From Flavobacteriaceae bacterium (lineage in GTDB: Bacteria; Bacteroidota; Bacteroidia; Flavobacteriales; Flavobacteriaceae): a stretch of DNA of 8,916 nt. The position numbers were made by a program, and so were the translations under genes. Of this stretch, positions 1 through 8,134 are shown piece by piece; position 1 is the first letter of the stretch, and every line of letters starts with the position of its first letter. A model generated the notes under the pieces. That model was not told where the DNA came from. It saw only the letters and a list, made by a program, of their open reading frames with translations, and made no database searches. The stretch lies in NCBI GenBank assembly GCA_014763515.1, contig JACXVH010000052.1:1-8916 (forward strand), given 5' to 3'.

Positions 1-167
1 CTTCCAAAAAACCTGAATGGCACAAAAATAAAGATGTTGAAAATGAGATAACAAGCGCAATGGAAGATATTCTTTGGGATATAGAGGATGAATATGATAT
101 ATCAATTGAGAATAAAGAGAAGATTTATCAGACAATTAGAGGCATAGGGATAAGTTTTTATGCTTAA
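1..167 (+). CDS. C-terminal end of a probable type I restriction subunit R (HsdR-like), partial
   Basis: The frame is open from the window edge (first full codon at 3) to a TAA at 165-167, giving 54 codons. The tail reads EWHKNKDVENEITSAMEDIL followed by an acidic stretch and ends in GISFYA. The pattern of a tryptophan, then N-x-D-V-x-N-x-I, then an amphipathic helix of the type 'A-x-x-D-I-L' resembles the extreme C-terminus of type I restriction HsdR subunits, which contacts the methylase complex and contains no catalytic motifs. The context agrees: defence genes follow, and a YgjP-like peptidase, a common companion of type I restriction loci, lies at the far end. With only the tail visible the family call is an inference. 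Another large helicase or nuclease of a defence island would fit too. The next gene starts 29 bases after the stop, so the two are probably cotranscribed. Confidence 0.45.
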   Translation, partial: SKKPEWHKNKDVENEITSAMEDILWDIEDEYDISIENKEKIYQTIRGIGISFYA

Positions 168-182
168 AAACTTTAAATTTAT

Positions 183-187
183 AAGGA
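183..187 (+). promoter_or_regulatory. Ribosome binding site of the 197-3244 gene
   Basis: AAGGA lies 9 bases before the ATG at 197 and is the only good Shine-Dalgarno match in the 29-base spacer. It supports the ATG at 197 as the start. The spacer is otherwise A/T only and has no convincing promoter, which fits read-through from the upstream gene. Confidence 0.65.
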
Positions 188-196
188 AAAAATCAT

Positions 197-3100
197 ATGA
201 GTAATTTAACCAAATATCTTTCTTTTATAGAAGCAAGAGATTATGTTAGAAGCCAAAATTTAAAAAACACTAGAGCTTGGAAAAAATGGTCAAATGGTAC
301 ATTAGAAGGAAAAGAAAGACGCCCTGATTTTATACCTTCTAATCCTGATATAGTTTACAGAAATGATGGATGGATAAGTTGGAGTGATTGGTTAGGAAAT
401 ACAATTAATGAAGCAGCAGAACAAAAACACATAATTCATAAACAACATTCAAATAAAGAAGTTCATGAGCATACAACGGTTAATCAACTAATAAAAGAGT
501 ATCAAAGCAATGCAACAATAACTAAAATATTGCTATTTCTTAACAATGAAAATAGCTTTAAATCGATAATAGAGTTAGATTTAACAGCAAATGATATAAA
601 TGAAGTTGAGAAGTTATTTTTCCATTTTAGGGGAGAACCAGGTAAGCAAACTCACACAAAAAAAGCATTTGTTGGATTAGTATTTTTAATCTATGTAATT
701 TATAAACTTGAACCAAAACTTAGCTATTCATCACTTTGGAAAGCAATTATAAGTGACTTGGAACATTATTCTTCAGTTACAAGACATTTTTTAGATTCAT
801 ATTTTACAAGTCAAAATTATCCAAATTTCTTTTTAAAAGAGTCAATAGAATATGCATGTAATCTATTTCATCTTAGAAATAATTTTGATGCAAAAGATGA
901 GAAGCAATATATCAGAAATACTATATTGTTACAAATAGGACTTTTAAATAAGAGCTTCGATCATTTAAAACTTTGGCTATCAAATTACAACCTACCGGTT
1001 ATTGTTTCAGAATTGTTAGATGTAGATTCCCAAAATTACTCAAAAGAGTTTAATGATGGATGGAGAGTTTTAAGAAGATTTAGAGATAACATTTTATCAA
1101 ATGACCAAGCAAAAAATATTTTAGCTCAAAACATTTGGTTTAAACATCTCAATTTAGATGAATTACTCAAAGCAGCTAAACAAAAAACTGAAAAGAAATT
1201 AATGATTACTCAAAATGAAGATTTACCTGTGTTTTATCTTGAACAAATCAATTATTCAGATAATGGGCTAAGTTTTACAATTAATGCTCAAGACCTTTAT
1301 TCACTAAATTTGAGTGGATTTAGATATGAAATTTACATAGACGATGAATATAAAGGTGTTTTGATTGCGAACAATTCTAAAGAGCTTATATTAGAATCAC
1401 CAATTACTATTTTTAATCCTCAGACAAATCAAATTTATTTAGAGTTAAGGAATGAAGATAATGATGTAGTTTTTTCTACTGAAATAGTACTATTTGATTT
1501 TAGTGATCAGATGGTGCTATTTGATGAAGATGGAAATATCTATCAAAACATATTCAAAAAATTAAATGCTCATAAAAAATATCACATTTTGATGGATTCT
1601 GATTTAGATTGCGATTTTAATGATGACTTTCAAAGAGAGTATTTTGACGGATATGCTACACTAGTCCCATTTATCGGATATAAAGATAACTGTAAAATTA
1701 CATACAATGAAGAAATATTATTTGAGTTAAATTTTACAGAAAATGTTGAAAAACCTGAATTCATAGATCAATTAGTTTTATATACAACGGCTAATCCTTC
1801 ATTTATAATAAATAATGAGTATGCTTTTGAATTAAAAATTATGCAAATTGATTCTAAAACTGAAGAAGTTGATTTGAAACCTTTGCCACAGGAAGCTAAG
1901 ATTGTAAAATGGACATATTTGGGTGGTTATGCAGATAGTGATGATATTGAAAATAACAGCACAATAAAAAGTAAATTGTATCCTGAAATGATTACTTCTC
2001 CAAAGCATACACTACTTATTAAATATAAAAATAGAGTATTTAAAAAGGTAGTTTATTGTAACTTCTTTGAAAAACAAAATCAATATAGATTATTTCAGCT
2101 TGGAAGTGATGCAACTGTTAAATTGGTTGACAAAACAAGCTATTTGACGAAATACGACTTAAAAAAATATAGATATTATCTAAGTTATTTTAGTAGAACA
2201 GAGCAATTTTACATTAAAAATAAATCTAGTTTTTATCAAACAATTAGACCAAATAGAATCATAAATTTTACAAAATTTAATGGATTTGGAGAGACTATTT
2301 TTATTGCGGAGCATTTATTTAATTCCCAATTGAAAAGTATTTTTAATTATAGAAATAGTGATGAATATATTTCAATAAATCAAGAAAAAAAGAATGAAAT
2401 TTTTATTCATAAAGAATTGCCACAACAATGTAAATTAATACTTTTAGACTCAAATCTAAAAGAGTATGAATTCACACATCAACAGATACAAGAGAATGTA
2501 AAAAATCATAAGATATGTTTTGATCTTGCAAATTTAACAAGAAAAGAAAAGCAGAAGCTATTCCGCAAGATAAGAAGATACAGACGTGCAGGGAAACCAA
2601 TAAACAAGCTTTTACCCAATGAATTGGTTTCAGTCCTTGTTATTCAGGGTAATAGTGTAATTGATAGTTCATATGATAATAGTTTTTTAGAAAGTTTTAA
2701 TGACTATACAAATATAGAAGTTATTAAAAATTTATTAGTCTCAAACTATCCATTTTTATCTAAGCAATCACATACAAATTTTTTAAGAAAATTTATAATG
2801 CATAACATAGAAGAGTTTTTCTCCATTTTCTATAATGATAAAATCTATATAAATGAAAATTTATTGAGATTAGATTTCTCAAAAATCAATCTTTTGATAG
2901 AACATGTACTATTTAGTCTAAAAATAGATGCAGAAATTAGTGAAAAAATTTTGCAAAGAATAATTTTTGAAAGCCGTGAAAGACTGATGCTTGACACTCC
3001 TATCACTTTATTTAAACTTTTATTATCGTGTGGTTCAAATAAACTCAAAAATTACTTTTATAATCTTGTTAATGATGCAGAACTTGAGGATGAGAGAGAT

Positions 3101-3244
3101 GAGAGTTTTATAGAATTGATAATTAACAATCTATTTGACACTACAACATTAAGTGGACCACAAAAACATAATTTAAAAGTTGCTATGCACTACATAAATA
3201 GACCATATTACTTAAAAAAAGCATTGGAGAAATTAAATGGCTAA
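197..3244 (+). CDS. druH: DruH-like protein of a type III Druantia anti-phage system, with an N-terminal integrase-type repeat
   Basis: This is a 1015-residue protein with no nuclease, ATPase or methylase motif that I can see and no membrane segment or signal peptide, so it should be cytoplasmic. Residues about 8-67 form one copy of the phage-integrase repeat unit (PHINT_rpt type). Landmarks are F10-x-E-A-R-x-Y-V-R, W28, RRPDFIPSNPDIVY (41-54) and W62-S-D-W-L-G. Residues about 340-770 alternate short hydrophobic strands with turns and aromatic patches, suggesting beta-sandwich domains. A strongly basic stretch lies at 782-800 (R/K at 782, 783, 790, 791, 793, 794, 796, 797). Residues about 830-1015 look helical. 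The DruH call rests on being a large orphan protein directly before, and overlapping by 8 bases, a helicase-DUF1998 protein, as in two-gene Druantia type III. The role of DruH is unknown; the basic patch and the repeat suggest nucleic acid contact, which is inference. It could instead be an unrelated orphan partner. Confidence 0.62.
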   Translation: MSNLTKYLSFIEARDYVRSQNLKNTRAWKKWSNGTLEGKERRPDFIPSNPDIVYRNDGWISWSDWLGNTINEAAEQKHIIHKQHSNKEVHEHTTVNQLIKEYQSNATITKILLFLNNENSFKSIIELDLTANDINEVEKLFFHFRGEPGKQTHTKKAFVGLVFLIYVIYKLEPKLSYSSLWKAIISDLEHYSSVTRHFLDSYFTSQNYPNFFLKESIEYACNLFHLRNNFDAKDEKQYIRNTILLQIGLLNKSFDHLKLWLSNYNLPVIVSELLDVDSQNYSKEFNDGWRVLRRFRDNILSNDQAKNILAQNIWFKHLNLDELLKAAKQKTEKKLMITQNEDLPVFYLEQINYSDNGLSFTINAQDLYSLNLSGFRYEIYIDDEYKGVLIANNSKELILESPITIFNPQTNQIYLELRNEDNDVVFSTEIVLFDFSDQMVLFDEDGNIYQNIFKKLNAHKKYHILMDSDLDCDFNDDFQREYFDGYATLVPFIGYKDNCKITYNEEILFELNFTENVEKPEFIDQLVLYTTANPSFIINNEYAFELKIMQIDSKTEEVDLKPLPQEAKIVKWTYLGGYADSDDIENNSTIKSKLYPEMITSPKHTLLIKYKNRVFKKVVYCNFFEKQNQYRLFQLGSDATVKLVDKTSYLTKYDLKKYRYYLSYFSRTEQFYIKNKSSFYQTIRPNRIINFTKFNGFGETIFIAEHLFNSQLKSIFNYRNSDEYISINQEKKNEIFIHKELPQQCKLILLDSNLKEYEFTHQQIQENVKNHKICFDLANLTRKEKQKLFRKIRRYRRAGKPINKLLPNELVSVLVIQGNSVIDSSYDNSFLESFNDYTNIEVIKNLLVSNYPFLSKQSHTNFLRKFIMHNIEEFFSIFYNDKIYINENLLRLDFSKINLLIEHVLFSLKIDAEISEKILQRIIFESRERLMLDTPITLFKLLLSCGSNKLKNYFYNLVNDAELEDERDESFIELIINNLFDTTTLSGPQKHNLKVAMHYINRPYYLKKALEKLNG
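3226..3229 (+). promoter_or_regulatory. Ribosome binding site of the helicase gene, inside the preceding gene
   Basis: GGAG lies 7 bases before the ATG at 3237 and within the last codons of the preceding gene. It supports this ATG and indicates translational coupling, because the upstream stop (TAA, 3242-3244) falls 8 bases inside the helicase gene. Confidence 0.65.
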
Positions 3245-6200
3245 ATATTTAGATGCAATTGAACTATCAAATAATTTAAAAAATAGGCTTGAAGAGATAG
3301 TTTTAAGCAGTATCAATGTAAGAGATAAAGAACTCCAAAATGAGTTAAGTGAAATAATCAAATCAAATGATGGATTAATATCCGAAATACTTGTAGAAGG
3401 AGCATTTTCAGCAAAAAAACATGATAATATTTTAAGAAATATTCCATTTTTAAATAAAAAGTTTTTAGATTTACTTGACTTAAATAAAGTATTTAATCCA
3501 AACTTTTATCCATTTAAGCATCAATATGAAACACTTAAAATAGTTCATGAAATGGATAGTAACGATAAACCTGCTATTGTTGTAACTGCTCCAACTGGTT
3601 CAGGTAAAACAGAATCTTTTTTACTTCCAATGCTAAATGATTTGGTTTCTAATCCAAGAAAGTCGGATGAAAAGGGTGTTAGGGCTATTATTTTATATCC
3701 TATGAATGCTCTAGTAGCAGATCAAAACAAAAGGCTATTTTCATATTTAAAAGGTCAATCAAATATAAGTATGTTCTTTTATAACAGTGAAACTCCTGAA
3801 TCAAAAAAATATGCAACTGATGAGTTTGATGATAAATGCTTCATAAAAACAAGAAAAGAAGCAAGAGACAACCCTCCTGATATTATGATTACTAACTATT
3901 CTATGCTTGAGTATATCTTAGCAAGACCAAATGATTTTCCTTTAATCGGTAATGCACTTAGAACAATAATAGTAGATGAAGCTCACTTATATACAGGTAC
4001 TTTGGCTGCTGAAGTATCATTGCTTTTAAGAAGAGTAACTACTAAAGCAAAAGTTGATAATTCAAAGATATTATATATCGCAACAACTGCAACAATTTCA
4101 GAAGATAAGCAAGAACAACAAGATTTTTTTAGTAAATTTTTCAATAAAGATAATATTCAAAGAGTATCTGGAGAAAAAGAGTTTAAAGAGATAGATGCAA
4201 GTATCAATGTTGATAGTGAAATAGAACAGTTTATAGATATATCTTCTATGATTTCAAAATCTAATTTAGATTTATACAATGAATTTAAAGGGTATATGGT
4301 ATTTCCTAAAATATTAAAGATATTATCTGAAAAATATGCAATTCAATTTAGTGAGTTATTAAAGTTGGTTTCTTCAAATATAGAACCAAAAACTTTATTA
4401 AATATTTTTACAATTGGAGCAAAAGCTCGTTTGAATGACAATGAACTGCCATTGCTTCCACATAAATTGCATTTACAAGTAAGGAGTTCTCAAGGTTTTT
4501 CAGTTTGCTCAAATCCAAATTGCCCTGATTCTAAAATCAAAGGTCTAGGTAAAATTCATCATGGGACTTTTTATAACTGTACAACATGTCAAAGTCCTAC
4601 TTTAAATCTTGTGAGATGTTCAGAGTGTGGTGAGCATTTTTATCATGGCAAATTTAATGAAAAAGATACTCTATATTTAGAGAGATTTTTTAAAAATGAT
4701 ACTAAAAGTGAAAATAGCTATATATTGAGTTTTAAAGAGTCAAGTGAAGCGATTTATATCAATAAAGATGGCAAAAAATGTTCAAAACATGATTACAACA
4801 ATAAATTTTATAAACATTTAGTTTGTCCTGTATGTTCAAATGAAGAATTTTGTGGGCTAAATGTAAGTGATCAGTTTTTAATTCCATTGGTATCAGAAAC
4901 AATGCTTGTTAATATGCCTGAAATAGACAAAGAGATTAATGTTTTCTTACCAGCTCGTGGAAGAAGACTTTTAACATTTTCAGATAGTAGAAGTGAAGCT
5001 GCCAGATTGGGTCCACTTTTAACGATGCAACATGAAACACAATTATTGAGAAGGTTAATAGTAGAAACCATACAAAATAATATTTCTAAAAATCAAGATA
5101 ATGATCTAAAAGAATATTACCAAAATGAGATTAAAGAAAATGAATTAAAGTTATCAATCATAGATAACCCAATGGTCAAGCAAAAACTTCTTGAAAAAAT
5201 CAACGATGCAAAAGTAGAATTATCAAAAATGGGTTCAGGTCTCTCTATTGCTGACTTAGTTGATAATATTAAGAAACATCCTTTAATCGGAGAGTTTTTT
5301 GATAGAGAGAGAATGAAAGAACAATCAGCTGAAGAGCGAGAGCAATTGTCATTTGAAAAAAATCAAGAAGCGATTAAAAAAAATATCTATAACAGGATTG
5401 TAGAGGCATTGATTACCCCAAATATTAAAGATATAAATCTTGAAAGTTTGGGGCTAATAAAACTTACTTATCCGGGAATCGAGTCTATTGTCTTATCTGA
5501 TAAGTTTAACAATATTTTTAATGAAGAAAAAGAGATTATTGACCGTTTTAAACTTAATATACTTAAGCAGTTTCTATATATATTTAGAGATTATAAAAGC
5601 ATTACTTCTGAATATGAATATCAGTCTAATGAATTAAAAGATTATGAGGCTTCAAAAATAGGCTTAGGTCAATACATTGCTTTTGATGCGAAAAATAAAA
5701 ATATATTTAATTTTAAAGTAACAAGTAGAAGTTATGTTTACAAATTTGTAGCTTCGGTGTTTAGAAGTTTTGAAATTGAAGATACAGAAGAAAATGTACA
5801 TACTTTTTTAGAAGCAGTATTTGAAACCTTTTTAGATGCTGCAAAAAGAGATGATATTAGATGGTTAGAGCATAACAGGGTTCAAACAGATGATGGAAGA
5901 ATCGTTGATGCATTTAGAATAGTATTCTATGAACTATCTCTAGAAATACCCCAAACTCTATATTTAAATACTATCAATAAAACAATTTGGCAAGAAACTA
6001 TAAATGGTATTGTTCCTGAAAAACATAGCATTGTTGAATTAAAAGAAGTTACACAAAGTGATTTGGATGCAGACCCATATTTTTCAAGATATAGAAAAAT
6101 GTATCTCAATCCTTCTAAAGAACTTAGTATGGGATTATGGGCAGAAGAACACTCAGCTCAACTTGCACAAAAAGAAAATAGAAGGTTGCAAGACTTGTTT

Positions 6201-8129
6201 ATAAAGGGTAAAAGAAATGTATTATCTGCAACAACAACACTTGAAGTGGGGATAGATATTGGTGGATTAAGTGGTGTATTAATGGCGAATGTACCTCCAA
6301 ACAAAGCAAATTATATTCAAAGATCTGGACGAGCAGGAAGAAGAACTGATGGCTCATCTATAATTCTTACTTACACAAAGACAAGACATTTTGATCAAAA
6401 TGTATTTAGAGATTTTAAATTTTATTTAGACAAGCCACATAAAAAACTTACAATATCTCTTGAGAAAGAAAAAATAGCAACTAGACATTTTAATTCGTTA
6501 ATGCTATCCAAATTTTATGAAAATTATGCAAGTAGTAAAGATGCATTAATTTTTGATTCATTCAAAAAAATGGGATATTTTGTAGGTATATATGAAATAC
6601 CAAAACATATAGATAATCCTTATGCAAAGTTAAATTTTGAAATGGATGAGAATTCTATTTATAATAAATTTATTGAGTTTTTGACTAATTTTGAGATTAT
6701 TGAAGATGATAAAAAAGCATTTGATGAGATCTTTAAACATACAAGTAAGGTTCTTGATTATCAGCAATTAATCAAAGTTTTTAGTGATCAAGTTCGGGCT
6801 ATAAGTATAAGATATATCAATAGCTTAAAAGAACTTTATAGCGATTGGAATTTTACTACTAATAAAAGTCATAAAAATGCAATTAGATACAACATTAAAC
6901 AAAAACATGGAGAAAGTTTAATTGACATTTTCTCAAATGCACAAGTTTTACCAAAATATGGATTTCCTATAGATATAAAGACCTTGCAAGTAATTAATGC
7001 ACCTGAAATGTTTGAATTATCAAGAAGTAGTTTTTTGGCATTGTCTGAATATGTACCTGGCTCAAAGATTTTAGCAGGTGGTATGTTAATTGAGTCAAAA
7101 GGAATTTCAAAACACTTTACGGGTGAAAATTTAGATGAAGCATTTGGTGAAAAAGGGTTTGCTTATCTTTGTGATAAAGGACATTTTTTTACATCACCAT
7201 ATATCAAAGTTCACGAATGTAGTATGAGTGGTTGCAAAGGTGTTGTTAAACCTGCTTCAAATTATTTAATACCGGAACATGGATATATAACAGCCGCATC
7301 CGATAAACTGTCCTATAGAGCAGGTAGTCCTGAAAAAGTTGGAAGATTAGAGATTTATAGTGCAATTCATACAAGTTCAAAAAACGATATTAATTTTACA
7401 TATGATGATTTTTCTATTATTTACAAAGAAAAAGCACTTATTTATGGTGTAAATAGGGGAAATAAAGGGTTAGGATTTGCAATTTGTACTAAGTGTGGCT
7501 ATACAGAATCAGAAATAGAAAAAGTAAATACTGGTAGTTACGATAAATTATCAACATCATTTAAAAAACATTCATCTATCTACAGTAAATCATCCGCAAA
7601 TATATGTTTGGAAACTTCCCCTACTATATGGAGAAATCATAATTTGATGGCTAAAATGATTACAGATGCAATTATGATTATTCCAAAAAGAGATATCAAA
7701 GATATTACTATAGCTCAAACTTTAGCCAATGCAATGCAGTTAAGTGGAGCGGAAGAGTTAGGTATTGATGAGAGGGAGATAAATGCTCTTATTCAAGAAA
7801 TAGACGGGAAATTAAGCATATTAATTTACGATAATCAATCAGGTGGTGTTGGATATGTTTATGATTTAGCAAAAAATCGATGGCATAACTGGCTAGAAAA
7901 AACGAGACAAAGGCTTTTTATAGATGAAAAACATAACGAAGAGTGTTTAAATGGTTGTATCAAATGTGTAGTAACAATGAATACTAGCGAACCATTACCA
8001 AGAAGAGAAACTTTAGATTATCTTGAGGGCAAAACAATTTCTAAAGATGAAGACACAAAGAAAGACAAGAAAAAAGTTGTAAAGAAAGAAGTAAATGATG
8101 CTGATAGATTTAAAAAGTTTAAAAAGTAG
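3237..8129 (+). CDS. druE: DruE-like DEAH-box helicase with cysteine clusters and C-terminal DUF1998 module (Druantia)
   Basis: This is a 1630-residue cytoplasmic superfamily 2 helicase. Visible motifs: Walker A APTGSGKT (118-125), YPMNALVADQ (154-163), TNYSMLEY (219-226), DEAH box (247-250), ATTAT as motif III (282-286), FSDSR (581-585), ATTTLEVGID (motif V, 998-1007) and QRSGRAGRR (motif VI, 1028-1036). All ATPase residues look intact. Cysteines at 424/429, 448/451, 461/464 and 530/533 suggest zinc-binding knuckles between the two RecA-like lobes. About 390 residues separate FSDSR from motif V, including a charged, coiled-coil-like stretch (about 620-720). The C-terminus has C1417-x2-C1420, YDNQSGGVGYV (1531-1541) and C1570-x3-C1574-x2-C1577, the DUF1998/MZB signature. 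A lysine-rich tail (1602-1630) ends in a 9-bp tandem duplication encoding FKKFKK. DISARM usually places helicase and DUF1998 on separate proteins, and MrfA-type helicases are much shorter; the size, fusion and partner favour DruE. Confidence 0.8.
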   Translation: MAKYLDAIELSNNLKNRLEEIVLSSINVRDKELQNELSEIIKSNDGLISEILVEGAFSAKKHDNILRNIPFLNKKFLDLLDLNKVFNPNFYPFKHQYETLKIVHEMDSNDKPAIVVTAPTGSGKTESFLLPMLNDLVSNPRKSDEKGVRAIILYPMNALVADQNKRLFSYLKGQSNISMFFYNSETPESKKYATDEFDDKCFIKTRKEARDNPPDIMITNYSMLEYILARPNDFPLIGNALRTIIVDEAHLYTGTLAAEVSLLLRRVTTKAKVDNSKILYIATTATISEDKQEQQDFFSKFFNKDNIQRVSGEKEFKEIDASINVDSEIEQFIDISSMISKSNLDLYNEFKGYMVFPKILKILSEKYAIQFSELLKLVSSNIEPKTLLNIFTIGAKARLNDNELPLLPHKLHLQVRSSQGFSVCSNPNCPDSKIKGLGKIHHGTFYNCTTCQSPTLNLVRCSECGEHFYHGKFNEKDTLYLERFFKNDTKSENSYILSFKESSEAIYINKDGKKCSKHDYNNKFYKHLVCPVCSNEEFCGLNVSDQFLIPLVSETMLVNMPEIDKEINVFLPARGRRLLTFSDSRSEAARLGPLLTMQHETQLLRRLIVETIQNNISKNQDNDLKEYYQNEIKENELKLSIIDNPMVKQKLLEKINDAKVELSKMGSGLSIADLVDNIKKHPLIGEFFDRERMKEQSAEEREQLSFEKNQEAIKKNIYNRIVEALITPNIKDINLESLGLIKLTYPGIESIVLSDKFNNIFNEEKEIIDRFKLNILKQFLYIFRDYKSITSEYEYQSNELKDYEASKIGLGQYIAFDAKNKNIFNFKVTSRSYVYKFVASVFRSFEIEDTEENVHTFLEAVFETFLDAAKRDDIRWLEHNRVQTDDGRIVDAFRIVFYELSLEIPQTLYLNTINKTIWQETINGIVPEKHSIVELKEVTQSDLDADPYFSRYRKMYLNPSKELSMGLWAEEHSAQLAQKENRRLQDLFIKGKRNVLSATTTLEVGIDIGGLSGVLMANVPPNKANYIQRSGRAGRRTDGSSIILTYTKTRHFDQNVFRDFKFYLDKPHKKLTISLEKEKIATRHFNSLMLSKFYENYASSKDALIFDSFKKMGYFVGIYEIPKHIDNPYAKLNFEMDENSIYNKFIEFLTNFEIIEDDKKAFDEIFKHTSKVLDYQQLIKVFSDQVRAISIRYINSLKELYSDWNFTTNKSHKNAIRYNIKQKHGESLIDIFSNAQVLPKYGFPIDIKTLQVINAPEMFELSRSSFLALSEYVPGSKILAGGMLIESKGISKHFTGENLDEAFGEKGFAYLCDKGHFFTSPYIKVHECSMSGCKGVVKPASNYLIPEHGYITAASDKLSYRAGSPEKVGRLEIYSAIHTSSKNDINFTYDDFSIIYKEKALIYGVNRGNKGLGFAICTKCGYTESEIEKVNTGSYDKLSTSFKKHSSIYSKSSANICLETSPTIWRNHNLMAKMITDAIMIIPKRDIKDITIAQTLANAMQLSGAEELGIDEREINALIQEIDGKLSILIYDNQSGGVGYVYDLAKNRWHNWLEKTRQRLFIDEKHNEECLNGCIKCVVTMNTSEPLPRRETLDYLEGKTISKDEDTKKDKKKVVKKEVNDADRFKKFKK
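8109..8126 (+). repeat. 9-bp tandem duplication at the 3' end of the helicase gene
   Basis: TTTAAAAAG occurs twice, head to tail (8109-8117 and 8118-8126), immediately before the TAG stop. It encodes two FKK units at the basic C-terminus. It is in frame and harmless, probably a slippage product that lengthens the positively charged tail. Confidence 0.7.
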
Positions 8130-8134
8130 TTTTT

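Noticed and set aside
168..196. Independent promoter for the defence genes in the 29-base spacer
   Set aside because: The bases are A/T-rich and give chance -10 matches, but there is no room for a full promoter within the spacer and no paired -35; read-through is simpler.
2845..3048. Minus-strand open frame of 67 codons inside the DruH candidate
   Set aside because: It lies fully within a well-supported + strand gene, has no recognisable product and no ribosome binding site of note; similar frames at 4871-5071 and 5927-6109 were dropped for the same reason.
3214..3220. Homopolymer tracts as phase-variation switches
   Set aside because: The longest A or T runs noticed are about 7 bases, normal for this composition, and there is no poly-G/C tract of the kind used for phase variation in Campylobacterota.
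197..8129. DISARM system (DrmA helicase plus DrmB DUF1998)
   Set aside because: Helicase and DUF1998 are on one chain, the upstream protein has no helicase motifs, and no phospholipase-D-type DrmC or methylase is present in the window.
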